From assembly GCA_016713875.1 (NCBI GenBank), contig JADJOI010000003.1, forward strand, positions 3,348,001 through 3,412,000: 64,000 nt of DNA. The letters run 5' to 3'. This document shows positions 52,855 to 62,003 of this stretch, one piece after another. The notes under the pieces were generated by a model, which searched no databases, was not told the origin of the DNA, and worked only from the letters and a program-made list of their open reading frames with translations. Position 1 is the stretch's first letter. Each line of letters begins with the position of its first letter. The stretch comes from Flavobacteriales bacterium (GTDB taxonomy: Bacteria; Bacteroidota; Bacteroidia; Flavobacteriales_F; PHOS-HE28). The position numbers and the translations under genes are program-made.

Positions 52855-55800
52855 ATGAACCGACTTTCTCCACTTACTGTCCTGTTGGCTTGCGTTTACG
52901 TCCCACTGCACGCTCAATCGAACACGGGTCGACCTTTCTATGATCGTATGGCCGACCATTACATAGCGCATCCCGTTATCGATTCGGTTAGCAGGACCGG
53001 TTATGACAAACTGTTCGATCGGGCCTTGCTGGAATGGGGTCCGCGACTTTGGCCTCATGGTGATTTCCGCTTCGCCGCTAATGCCATCGTCGAATCAGTC
53101 GGTTCAATGGACGCACGGGCTAATGAGTGCCCACCGGCAGATGTGACCTGGGAATTGCTCGGCCCAGTTGGCCAGCCCCAGAGCGGCTCACATACGCAAG
53201 GAGCGATCGGTGTCGGCCAGATACATCGGATCACTTTCGAGCCACAGTACAACGGGTCGAGCAATATGACCGTCTATGCGACCTCGGCTTTCGGCGGCTT
53301 GTGGCGCAGTGATGATGATGCTATGTCCTGGAGCGTGGTCAACACCGACCACTTGCCGCTAGCGAGTGTTTCCGATGTGGCGATCAGCAACCTCAACAGT
53401 GATGACCTGTTCATTGGCACAGGGAACGCTGATGGCGGTATTGACCAGGCTTGGCAAGCGAACACTGCAGGTGTCAATCCGATCTTCACCATCGGCATCT
53501 ATCGGTCTCGTGATCGAGGTGCGACTTGGGAGGCTATCAATGATGGTTTTCTCTCCGACTTTGCAAACGGGGGAGTTACTCGTAGGATCATCTCCGACCC
53601 GAGCGATCCTGAATTGTTGTATGTAGCAACCTCACTGGGGGTGTACAAGTGTGCTGATGCCCTTTCGACCACCCCTGTATGGGAGAATTCAAGTACGGGT
53701 ATCGACCCCACATCGATTGACATCCGTGGTTTGGAGTTTAAACCTGGGCAGTCTTCGACCATCTACGCGAGTGGGAAGGACATATACCGCTCGAATGATG
53801 CAGGAGCCACATGGCAGAGCATGACAGGTCCGGGCACCGGGTTGGAGATAGGTTCTCTCCCTGACTTGCAGGTGAATCGTATTAACATAGCGGTTACGCC
53901 AGCCGCAACAATGAACCTTTATGCATACATCGAAGGTTCGGACATCGGAAATGGAGGGAATCAGGTCTGTTATATCTACATGTTCGATGGAGGTTCATGG
54001 ATCCAGTTACACTATCGTGAAACGACCAGTCCGTTTACACAAATTTCCCCGGCTTGGATTCCGATCGCAGTGTCACCGGTTGATGCGAATGCCGTTTATT
54101 TCGGGCACACTCGTGTCGTAGGGGATCGCGATATCTCAGTGCTGAACTTCGATTGGGAATCGACCTATAGCGGTAGTAATTGCCACGCGGACATCCATGC
54201 GCTCGCATTTCAGCCGAACGTGCCTTCTCCCCAATTATTAGCGGGACATGACGGTGGTGTCAGTATCAAGACCATCACCGGAACGCTTAGCCAGACGAAT
54301 GACTGGCAATGGCGAAACAACGGGCTGGCCGTGAAGACGATCTGGAGTTACGGGGCGTCCGACATCGACAAGAGCGTGGTGGTCATCGGGAGCCAGGACA
54401 CCGGAGCGGACATCTACAGACCCGTTGGAGGGCAGCACTCATGGGAGAATGTGGGCGGTGGTGATGGTTATGGTGCTCAGGTACTCAACAAGAAGGAGCG
54501 CCATCTTGTTTTTTTGGAGAACACAGCCAACATCCAGCGTTTCGACTATATCGCCAACACCAGGACCGACGAGAATTCCTACCTCCCCATCGATCCAATA
54601 GAAGCGCCAAATCGGGCATGGAAGCCAAAGACCTTCCAAGTAGTCGAACATCCGGATCTAGCCAACCCATGGGTCGGCTTCACGGAACTGTATGAACGCA
54701 TCAAGAAGGTGCCCGTATCTCCAGCCGACGCGAACACACCGTCAAACGTATGGACCCTGCAATCCGATGTAAGCAAGGCTCCGGGGCTATCCCCCCAATG
54801 GATCAGGCAACTCACTGAGTTCGCTATAGCTGAGAGTGATCCCAACGTCATCTACGCCACGCAAGGCGGCTTGGACAATGGACCGAATGGTATTTTCCAG
54901 GTGGAGCCGAACCTGATGCGTTCGACAACCGGAGGGAACAATGGCGACTACGCGGTAGACCGCTTTGTAGACATCACCGCGAGCCTGCCGAATATGAACT
55001 TCGGCAGCCTTGTAAAACCGATAATCACAGGAATCGCTATCGATCCGGCCGATGCGGATCGAGTTTGGCTGTCGTTCACCGGCTATGACCCGGATGTAAA
55101 AGTCTATTGGACGGAGGATGGTGGGGCAACATGGATGAATGCTGATCCGGATGGATCGCTGGCGAATCTACCCGTCAACGGGATCGTTTATCAATCCGGT
55201 ACCGATGACTTGTTATACATCGCGACCGATGCCGGTGTGTATTACAAGGATAACTCAATGACCTGCTGGGCGAAGTATGGCGATATCCCCAATGTAAGGA
55301 CCGTTGAACTGCGGATCAACCAATGCAAAGGCACGCTCACAGCAGCGACGTTCGGTCGAGGGGTTTGGGAAGCCGACCTCCTGCCGCGGACCAGGCCACT
55401 GGCCCATACGCGATCGGTATCCAGCGGCGAGACCTGGGCAGGCGAAACCTATGTACATGGACAGGTGCGCGTACTCAACGGTGCCACATTGACGATCACC
55501 GGCACGGTACATTTTCCAGCGGGTGGCCGACTGATCATCGACCCCGGTGCGATGGTGGTCGTTGACGGCGGGGTGCTAACCAACTCGTGCGAGGCCATGT
55601 GGGATGGTGTTCAAGTTCATGGTAACTACTTCGCTCAGCAAACCCCGTCGAACCAAGGTGTTTTGCGCATGCGAGGGCAGGCTCGGATCGAAAATGCGTT
55701 AACTGGCGTACTTCTCGCAAAGGGATCCAATGCGGACCCGCTAGGGCCGATCATCAAGGAATCCACTGGCGGCTACATCAATGCAACGGACGCGAAGTTC

Positions 55801-58029
55801 CTCAACAACCGATACGACGTGGTATTCCGTCCGTTCGAGAACCGACAAGACGGTACCACGACTGTGCTATCGAACCGAAGTTCCTTCGTACGTTGTTCGT
55901 TCCGCACTCTGGGGGATCTGAATGACCCATGGCTGTATCCCAAAGATCATGTGGCGATGGTGCTGAACAGGGGGATCCGCTTCCATGGTTGCGACTTTAG
56001 CAACGCCATCTTAGGCAGCACCTATGATCTGCCGTTCGAGCAGGGCACGGGCATCCACTCCATGAACAGCAGTTTCATTGTGGGCAATGATTGCAATGTC
56101 ATTCTTCCCTACGGCGCCCCATGCCCACCTGCGAACACCACGTCCAGTGCATTCACCAATCTGCACCGCGGCATCCTGGCCACCACCTTCGACCCCAGCC
56201 GCACCTTCAGCGTAAGCGATGCCACCTTTACGGGCACCAACTATGGCATCCGCATGGAGGGCATCCAGGACGCGGCCATCCACCGCAACGCCTTCGAGGT
56301 GCCCGAGCCCATTACGCCAGGCATTGTCGGCGCGGTGTATGGTGTCTATAGCGACCAATGTACCGGGTACAGTATCCAGGAGAACGCCTTCCTCACCACC
56401 CAGCCCGGTGGACTGAACAAGAAGGTGGGCCTGGTGATCAAGGACAGCGGACCCTACTACAACACTTTCTACAACAACACCTTCGAGAACCTCTATACCG
56501 GCACCATCATCGAAGGCAAGAACGCCACCTCTGACGAGACCATCGGCCTGGAGGTCAAGTGCAACGAGTACGGCCTTGCCGAAGTCAATGCCTTCGATGT
56601 GGCCTTGACAGGGAATTGGGTGCGGGTGCAGGGGACACAAGGCACGGCGATCTTCAACCCCTTCGACCAAACTGAGTGGAAGAATCCCGCAGGCAACCGC
56701 TTCAGCCTGTTACACGACGGCACCGGGTACCCCGAAGAGGATTGGTACGTGGAGGACCTGAGCACCTTTGTGGAGTATTTCCATCATGCACCAACTATGG
56801 GAAATCGCTCGCGGCCTGATTATCGTGATCCGAATTATTTGCTCCCCAATCCACAAATCGTTTTCTGGCCTCCGAGCCGTTCACTTATTTGCCCTAGTCG
56901 TTTAGAAAGCGGCGGACATGTGGTGAAGCGCCTAGCCGCAGAAGAAGAGCACGATGAATATGGCGACAGCAAGGATGCCTACGCCACCACCAAGGATGAC
57001 GGCGACACCTACAGTCTGCTGGGTTATGTGAGCGACCCGGCGCACAGCAGCGCCCAGCTGCGCAATGCCCTGCAAAGCGTTGCGCCCAAGGTAAGCGTGG
57101 ACGTGTGGAAAGCAGCCTTCGAGCGAGATCCCGCCATGAACGCTTGGCACATCACCCAGGCCCTGCTGAGCAACAGTCCGCTCCAGGGCGAAGTGCTGCA
57201 GATGGTGGAATACTTCGCCCTGCCTGAATCTTACGCCAACCTTGTGTACAGCGCGCAGACTGGCGAAGTGAACATCCTGAGCCTGTTGCAGAGCGCCATG
57301 GCCATTCATGGCGGCGCTAAAAGCGAGGCCCTAGCCGACCTGGGGCGCATGACCTGGTTGGACAGTTTGACCATCGACCCTTACTTGGACAGCCTGCTGC
57401 TGATCCATGGGGAATTACCTGCATGGAATAGCATCCTGGTGGAAAGTGGTGTGCTGGCCGCCAAAGGACATTTCAACGCCTTGGAGGTGCTGGCGCAGAA
57501 CGAGGCCCTCAGTGGCGAATGCCCGGAGCTCTACGACCTGTTGAAGCGTTACGCCCAAGTTGAGCAGAACGCGGGATGGGACGATACCACCAGCGTGGAC
57601 GTCGGTTGGTTGGCACAACTGGCCGCACAACGCGATGTGCTTGGAAGTGCACAGGCGAATGCTTGGTTGCACGCCTTGGGCACAGACCTTCCTGAGGAGA
57701 TTATCATCCTACCTGGTGAAGGATCAAAGAGCATGGGCCAGCGCGCGAACGCGAACGCAATCGTATGGGACACGGGTCTAACCTTGGAGGTCTTCCCGAA
57801 CCCTAGTAGCGGGCCGGTCTTCGCTGTCGTGGAAGTACCAGAGGGCGTAGAAGAAGCCGAGTTGCGTGTGTTGGACGTGCATGGCCGCGTCTTACAGGTC
57901 AAGCGGCTCAACGCTGGCCCGAGCCTGGTATCTTTGAAGACCGATGGTCTTGCCCCAGGCTTGTATCTGGCGGAAGTGCTCTTGGATGGACATGGTGTTG
58001 CTCAAACCAAAATGATCATTCAGCGCTGA
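52855..58029 (+). CDS. Large T9SS type A cargo: Asp-box propeller plus beta-helix
   Basis: 1724 aa from ATG 52855 (MNRLSPLTVLLACVYVPLHA), giving a normal signal peptide; earlier in-frame codons are inside the hpd remnant. Residues about 100-830 contain Asp-box/BNR-type blades as in sortilin-like propellers: WRSDDDAMSWSVV, YRSRDRGATWEAI, YRSNDAGATWQSM and YWTEDGGATWMNA. Residues about 860-1200 resemble a right-handed beta-helix (VRVLNGATLTITGTVHFPAG). A helical region follows, then a type A sorting domain (LEVFPNPSSGPVFAV, LRVLDVHGRVLQ, LAPGLYLAEV). Expected to be displayed on the surface or released. Composition changes within the gene: the first 3.2 kb are AT-richer than 56050-56750. Confidence 0.88.
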   Translation: MNRLSPLTVLLACVYVPLHAQSNTGRPFYDRMADHYIAHPVIDSVSRTGYDKLFDRALLEWGPRLWPHGDFRFAANAIVESVGSMDARANECPPADVTWELLGPVGQPQSGSHTQGAIGVGQIHRITFEPQYNGSSNMTVYATSAFGGLWRSDDDAMSWSVVNTDHLPLASVSDVAISNLNSDDLFIGTGNADGGIDQAWQANTAGVNPIFTIGIYRSRDRGATWEAINDGFLSDFANGGVTRRIISDPSDPELLYVATSLGVYKCADALSTTPVWENSSTGIDPTSIDIRGLEFKPGQSSTIYASGKDIYRSNDAGATWQSMTGPGTGLEIGSLPDLQVNRINIAVTPAATMNLYAYIEGSDIGNGGNQVCYIYMFDGGSWIQLHYRETTSPFTQISPAWIPIAVSPVDANAVYFGHTRVVGDRDISVLNFDWESTYSGSNCHADIHALAFQPNVPSPQLLAGHDGGVSIKTITGTLSQTNDWQWRNNGLAVKTIWSYGASDIDKSVVVIGSQDTGADIYRPVGGQHSWENVGGGDGYGAQVLNKKERHLVFLENTANIQRFDYIANTRTDENSYLPIDPIEAPNRAWKPKTFQVVEHPDLANPWVGFTELYERIKKVPVSPADANTPSNVWTLQSDVSKAPGLSPQWIRQLTEFAIAESDPNVIYATQGGLDNGPNGIFQVEPNLMRSTTGGNNGDYAVDRFVDITASLPNMNFGSLVKPIITGIAIDPADADRVWLSFTGYDPDVKVYWTEDGGATWMNADPDGSLANLPVNGIVYQSGTDDLLYIATDAGVYYKDNSMTCWAKYGDIPNVRTVELRINQCKGTLTAATFGRGVWEADLLPRTRPLAHTRSVSSGETWAGETYVHGQVRVLNGATLTITGTVHFPAGGRLIIDPGAMVVVDGGVLTNSCEAMWDGVQVHGNYFAQQTPSNQGVLRMRGQARIENALTGVLLAKGSNADPLGPIIKESTGGYINATDAKFLNNRYDVVFRPFENRQDGTTTVLSNRSSFVRCSFRTLGDLNDPWLYPKDHVAMVLNRGIRFHGCDFSNAILGSTYDLPFEQGTGIHSMNSSFIVGNDCNVILPYGAPCPPANTTSSAFTNLHRGILATTFDPSRTFSVSDATFTGTNYGIRMEGIQDAAIHRNAFEVPEPITPGIVGAVYGVYSDQCTGYSIQENAFLTTQPGGLNKKVGLVIKDSGPYYNTFYNNTFENLYTGTIIEGKNATSDETIGLEVKCNEYGLAEVNAFDVALTGNWVRVQGTQGTAIFNPFDQTEWKNPAGNRFSLLHDGTGYPEEDWYVEDLSTFVEYFHHAPTMGNRSRPDYRDPNYLLPNPQIVFWPPSRSLICPSRLESGGHVVKRLAAEEEHDEYGDSKDAYATTKDDGDTYSLLGYVSDPAHSSAQLRNALQSVAPKVSVDVWKAAFERDPAMNAWHITQALLSNSPLQGEVLQMVEYFALPESYANLVYSAQTGEVNILSLLQSAMAIHGGAKSEALADLGRMTWLDSLTIDPYLDSLLLIHGELPAWNSILVESGVLAAKGHFNALEVLAQNEALSGECPELYDLLKRYAQVEQNAGWDDTTSVDVGWLAQLAAQRDVLGSAQANAWLHALGTDLPEEIIILPGEGSKSMGQRANANAIVWDTGLTLEVFPNPSSGPVFAVVEVPEGVEEAELRVLDVHGRVLQVKRLNAGPSLVSLKTDGLAPGLYLAEVLLDGHGVAQTKMIIQR

Positions 58030-58032
58030 ACG

Positions 58033-59595
58033 ATGCGCACAGGACTGACGGTGGCTATGCTTCTTATTGAAGTATTGGCGTTTGGCCAAGGCTTCAATAA
58101 ACGGCTTGACCCTTTCGGGTGGGGCTATGCCCAGGAGGCATTTGGCATTGAACGAACGAATGGAGGCTACACGGTTATTAGCGGTAGCGCTGACTATGAC
58201 AGCATTGGGCTCGGTCTATATTTCTTCCACGTGTCAGTTCATCTTGCGTTCATTGACGAACAAGGCAACTTGCTTGGTGAGAAGCGTGCATGGCGACCTA
58301 TGCATAGCGCATTCCCTGGCTGGGCGAATTGCTGCGATACCATACCCGGGGGAGGCTACGTAGTGGGCGGTGCCAGCGAGGATACTCTCGGTAACGGAGA
58401 GGTCTACCTAATGCGCTTCGATGCCGTTGGTGACACGCTTTGGACCAAGGTCTTCGGCGACCCCCTGCTGAACTACTACTACATTGGGCGGCAAGTGAAG
58501 CGTACCGCAGATGGCGGCTTCCTGATCGTGGGGGATATGGGCGTGGGTGATCTGCCGGTCAATGGGATTGATGGTTTCGCGATAAAGACCGACAGCTTGG
58601 GGAATGAACAGTGGAGAGAGATCTACGGCGGTCCACCACCGGATTGGAGAGCCTTGCTCGCGGTGGATCTTGTCGGTGATGGCGGCTATTATTTCTCCGG
58701 CTCTTACCTCCCAACGGACACCAATGGTGAGCATTGGGTGATCCGCGTGGACTCCACAGGCACGGAGATTTGGTCCGTTACTTGGGGCGGCCCTTTCTCA
58801 GAAGGCGCGTTACAATTGATCACAGGCTCGGATGGGCATCCCATCATTTTTAGCGGCAATGCGCATGCGCCATCCTATGGTTCCATGCGCCCCTACATCG
58901 CCAAACTGGACAGCGCGGATGGTTCCATTGTCTGGGAGCGAGAGTACGGCCTGGAACGCTATGGCACCGTGCTCTTTGCTGGCAAGGAATGTCCCAATGG
59001 GGATCTGATCGGTGCAGGAGGAACCTTTGTGAGCCAGGCCCCTAACAACGAGATGGGCTTGCTGCTACGCACCACCAGCAGCGGCGACAGCCTGTGGATG
59101 TTCACCTACCACTACCAGGACAGCATCATCAGCAACGGGCAGGGCCGCTTCTACGACGTGCTGCCCACGGCTGATGGCGGCTTCATCGCGGCGGGGGTGG
59201 CGCGCAATCCGGTGGGCGGCCCATACCCTCCCGGTTACAGCCAGGACACTTGGGTAGTGAAGGTGGACAGCATTGGTTGTATCGTGCCTGGCTGTAACAG
59301 TGTGGGGATCACCGAACAGGTCACTAATCTGCTGGATGCGCTCGTCATTTTTCCCAATCCGGCCCAGGGAGGACAGCAAGTGACCGTGCAACTTTCGCTA
59401 CCGGCCACTGAACTCCTCAACAAGCTGCAACTAACACTCGTGGGTTCCGATGGACGGCTGGTGGAGCAGCAGCCGGTGCCTATGGGCGTTTCCCATTTCT
59501 GGTTTCCACTTTCATCTGTCTCCCCCGGCTTGTACCATGTACATTTAAGCAGTGGTAGCCGGTGGCTTGCGGGAGGCAAACTTGTGATCGAATGA
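58033..59595 (+). CDS. T9SS type A cargo with delta-60-like propeller repeats
   Basis: 520 aa. Signal peptide MRTGLTVAMLLIEVLAFGQG. The body repeats units of about 50-60 aa: GGYVVGGASEDTLGNGEVYL, MRFDAVGDTLWTKVFGDP, GGFLIVGDMGVGDLPVNGID, GGYYFSGSYLPTDTNGEHWV and GGFIAAGVARNP, which likely form a beta-propeller. A type A sorting domain ends the protein (LVIFPNPAQGGQQVTV, LVGSDGRLVEQ, VSPGLYHVHLSSG). It begins three bases after the upstream cargo gene and overlaps the next one by four bases, so the three cargo genes form one operon. No enzymatic motif is seen. Confidence 0.88.
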   Translation: MRTGLTVAMLLIEVLAFGQGFNKRLDPFGWGYAQEAFGIERTNGGYTVISGSADYDSIGLGLYFFHVSVHLAFIDEQGNLLGEKRAWRPMHSAFPGWANCCDTIPGGGYVVGGASEDTLGNGEVYLMRFDAVGDTLWTKVFGDPLLNYYYIGRQVKRTADGGFLIVGDMGVGDLPVNGIDGFAIKTDSLGNEQWREIYGGPPPDWRALLAVDLVGDGGYYFSGSYLPTDTNGEHWVIRVDSTGTEIWSVTWGGPFSEGALQLITGSDGHPIIFSGNAHAPSYGSMRPYIAKLDSADGSIVWEREYGLERYGTVLFAGKECPNGDLIGAGGTFVSQAPNNEMGLLLRTTSSGDSLWMFTYHYQDSIISNGQGRFYDVLPTADGGFIAAGVARNPVGGPYPPGYSQDTWVVKVDSIGCIVPGCNSVGITEQVTNLLDALVIFPNPAQGGQQVTVQLSLPATELLNKLQLTLVGSDGRLVEQQPVPMGVSHFWFPLSSVSPGLYHVHLSSGSRWLAGGKLVIE

Positions 59596-60542
59596 CCATG
59601 GAAGCAACGCACATAAGTTTGCTGGCATACACTGCCATATTACCACTGCTGAGTATCGGCCAGGGTCATCAGCTTTTGCTGCGTCCAGAAGCGAGCTGGG
59701 ACGTTGCAGTGTACGAATCTCCGACAATCTGTGGCTGGGTCTCAGCAAGGAATTGGTTCATTGATGGCGATACGGTCATCAACGGGGCGACATATGCCCG
59801 GTTCGGTTACCGGACCATTGCGGATATCGATGGCCCTCCCTTCTGCCCACCAGGCTACTACGTGATACCCGCGACCACGATCACCAACCTCTGTCTGCGC
59901 GAGGATACGGTTGCCAGCCTGGTGTTTCAGTACGACCATGTCCTCCAATCGGACCGCCTTTTGTACGACTACAACCTGGAGCTCGGCGATACCATCCACG
60001 ACTACTTTGACTTCGGTCTGCTCGGCTGGCCACCCACACCTACGATAATTGTTTCTTTGGACAGTGTGCAACTCAACGATGGAGTTTTCCATCGGCGGTG
60101 GGGTTTGTCCACGACGCTATGGGGGGAGGTCCTGCACGACTTCATTGAAGGCGTGGGAAGTACGACCGGCATCACACATGAGCTACCGCAGTACTACGGG
60201 GATGGCGCCCATTTATGGTGCTACAAACGCAACGAAGTGGACGTGCTCTGGTCTGTGCATTATTGTCCCTTGCCAGGGGCATTGGGTGTTGACGATGGAG
60301 TTGAAGCAGCAAGCGGGATGAGGCCTGCCCTCCATGTGGCACCGGATGGCGGTTTCAGCTTGATCGCGGACACACCAATGCATGTGACGATCCATGCGAT
60401 GGATGGAAGAATGGTCCTGAGGCAAAGGCTTGTGCCAGGGCTTCAATATGCCACCGGTACCATCCCGCCTGGTGTGTTCACCTATACGCTCAGCGGTTCA
60501 GGCGGGCAGTTCGGAACAGGACGCTTCGTGCTAATGAAATGA
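59592..60542 (+). CDS. T9SS type A cargo, small
   Basis: 316 aa from ATG 59592, which overlaps the previous stop (ATGA); ATG 59598 is an alternative. Signal peptide THISLLAYTAILPLLSIGQG. The beta-rich middle with several Cys (ESPTICGWVSARNWF, GPPFCPPGYYVIPATT) is not recognised. The end VTIHAMDGRMVLRQRLV, GVFTYTLSGSGG and GRFVLMK is a type A sorting domain. Its stop codon runs into the family-1 hairpin, and the intact hpd converges from the other side. Confidence 0.85.
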   Translation: MTMEATHISLLAYTAILPLLSIGQGHQLLLRPEASWDVAVYESPTICGWVSARNWFIDGDTVINGATYARFGYRTIADIDGPPFCPPGYYVIPATTITNLCLREDTVASLVFQYDHVLQSDRLLYDYNLELGDTIHDYFDFGLLGWPPTPTIIVSLDSVQLNDGVFHRRWGLSTTLWGEVLHDFIEGVGSTTGITHELPQYYGDGAHLWCYKRNEVDVLWSVHYCPLPGALGVDDGVEAASGMRPALHVAPDGGFSLIADTPMHVTIHAMDGRMVLRQRLVPGLQYATGTIPPGVFTYTLSGSGGQFGTGRFVLMK

Positions 60543-60569
60543 CGAAGGGCGCCCACTGGACGCCCCTCG
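60543..60569. terminator. Hairpin, family 1, between the cargo operon and hpd
   Basis: Arms CGAAGGGCG (60543-60551) and CGCCCCTCG (60561-60569) with one mismatch; probably a shared terminator for convergent genes. Confidence 0.75.
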
Positions 60570-60590
60570 CATGTGCGATCTCAGGGTCAC

Positions 60591-61736
60591 CTACAGCGTC
60601 CCTCTATTCTCCTGCTCCCGCTCGATCGCCTCGAACAACGCCTTGAAGTTGCCCTTGCCGAAGCTCTTGGCGCCCTTGCGCTGGATGATCTCGAAGAACA
60701 TCGTGGGACGGTCCAGCACCGGCTTGGTGAAGAGCTGCAGCAGGTAGCCCTCGTCGTCCCGGTCCACCAGCACGCCGTGCTGCTTCAGCACCGCCAGGTC
60801 CTCGTCGATCTCGCCCACGCGGTCCATCACGGTGTCGTAGTAGCTGGGCGGCACGTAGAGGAACTCCACGCCGCGGTCCTTCAGCGCGCTCACCGTCTCG
60901 ATGATGTTGTTGGTGGCCACGGCGATGTGCTGCACACCGGCGCCGTGGTAGAAGTCGATGTACTCCTCGATCTGGCTCTTTTTCTTGCCTTCGGCCGGCT
61001 CGTTGATCGGGAACTTGATGCGGCCGTTGCCGTTGCTCATCACCTTGCTCATCAGCGCGGTGTACTCGGTGCTGATGTCCTTGTCGTCGAAGCTCACCAA
61101 CTGCGCGAAGCCCATCACGCGGGCGTAGAAGTCCACCCAGGTGTTCATCTCGCCCCAGCCCACGTTGCCCACCATGTGGTCGATGAACTTGAGGCCAACA
61201 GGCGTGGGATTGTAGTGGCTCTTCCAGGCCTTGTAGCCGGGCATGAAGGGGCCTTTGTACTCGTTGCGCTCCACGAAGATGTGCACCGTTTCTCCGTAGG
61301 TGTGGATGCCGCTCTTCACCACGTAGCCGTGCTCATCCTCCTCGCGCACCGGCTCCATGAAGCTCTTCGCGCCGCGTTTGGTGGTCTCCTCCCAGGCCTT
61401 GCGCGCATCGGGCACCCACAGGGCGATCACCTTCACGCCATCACCATGCTTGCGCAGGTGCTCGTTGATCGGGCTGTCCGGTGTCATCGGCGTGGTGAGC
61501 ACCAAGCGGATCTTGTCCTGCACCAGCACATAGCTCGTGCGGTCCTTCACGCCGGTCTCCAGGCCCGCATAGGCCAGGCTCTGGAAGCCCCAGGCGGTCT
61601 TGTAGTAGTGCGCGCTCTGCTTCGCATTGCCCACGTAGAGCTCCACGTAGTCGGTGCCCCAGAGGGGAAGGAAGTCCTCGGCATCCTTCATGATCTTCTC
61701 CAGGCCGTAGTCGACGTCTTTCAGTCCGGTTGACAT
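60591..61736 (-). CDS. hpd: 4-hydroxyphenylpyruvate dioxygenase
   Basis: 381 aa from ATG 61736 (MSTGLKDVDYGLEKIMKDAE); the open frame extends further upstream but without family sequence. HPD converts 4-hydroxyphenylpyruvate and O2 to homogentisate in tyrosine breakdown. The two VOC-fold halves are seen, and the Fe(II) ligands: His in VGLKFIDHMVGN, His in GAGVQHIAVATNN and Glu in PTMFFEIIQRKG. The C-terminal helix KGNFKALFEAIEREQENRG closes the active site. This 3' segment is exactly what has been copied six times downstream. No other tyrosine pathway gene is nearby. Confidence 0.97.
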   Translation of the reverse strand: MSTGLKDVDYGLEKIMKDAEDFLPLWGTDYVELYVGNAKQSAHYYKTAWGFQSLAYAGLETGVKDRTSYVLVQDKIRLVLTTPMTPDSPINEHLRKHGDGVKVIALWVPDARKAWEETTKRGAKSFMEPVREEDEHGYVVKSGIHTYGETVHIFVERNEYKGPFMPGYKAWKSHYNPTPVGLKFIDHMVGNVGWGEMNTWVDFYARVMGFAQLVSFDDKDISTEYTALMSKVMSNGNGRIKFPINEPAEGKKKSQIEEYIDFYHGAGVQHIAVATNNIIETVSALKDRGVEFLYVPPSYYDTVMDRVGEIDEDLAVLKQHGVLVDRDDEGYLLQLFTKPVLDRPTMFFEIIQRKGAKSFGKGNFKALFEAIEREQENRGTL

Positions 61737-61984
61737 GGTCTTATGCTTCAGTGAGGCGAAGTTCGGGGTTTTTCGGGGGCGAATGCTGATGGGGGGCATT
61801 GGGGCGTGCCCCCTCGCAAAAGCCTCGGGGTCCGGCTTTCCGCTGCTGCTCCTCGGCCGGATTACCGGCCTGTGGGGCATCCGCTCCGGTCCGTCACGCG
61901 GAAAGCACTCCACCGATACTTGCTATCGGCCCTGTGAGTTCCCAAGCGAGGTGTTGTCCAAGCCTGCTAAAATCCTAGATTTGC

Positions 61985-61996
61985 GATTCGCGAATC
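61985..61996. promoter_or_regulatory. Palindrome upstream of the winged-helix gene
   Basis: GATTCGCGAATC is a perfect 12-base palindrome in an AT-rich stretch, ending 7 bases before ATG 62004. The probable operator for the following regulator. The rest of 61737-62003 shows no gene. Confidence 0.6.
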
Positions 61997-62003
61997 ATAA
62001 ATC

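Larger units (their letters stand above)
45092..60590. mobile_element. Array of accessory blocks separated by hpd 3'-end copies
   Basis: Six partial copies of the hpd 3' end (A-F, starting at 45141, 45548, 47235, 48046, 48429 and 52605), all oriented like the intact hpd at 60591-61736, divide the region into six blocks with unrelated genes. Copies reach different distances into hpd (roughly 45 to 180 bases), and the extreme 3' bases vary between copies. Hairpins of one family flank copies A, D and the intact gene, with a degraded one near C. No recombinase is encoded inside the array. Confidence 0.75.
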
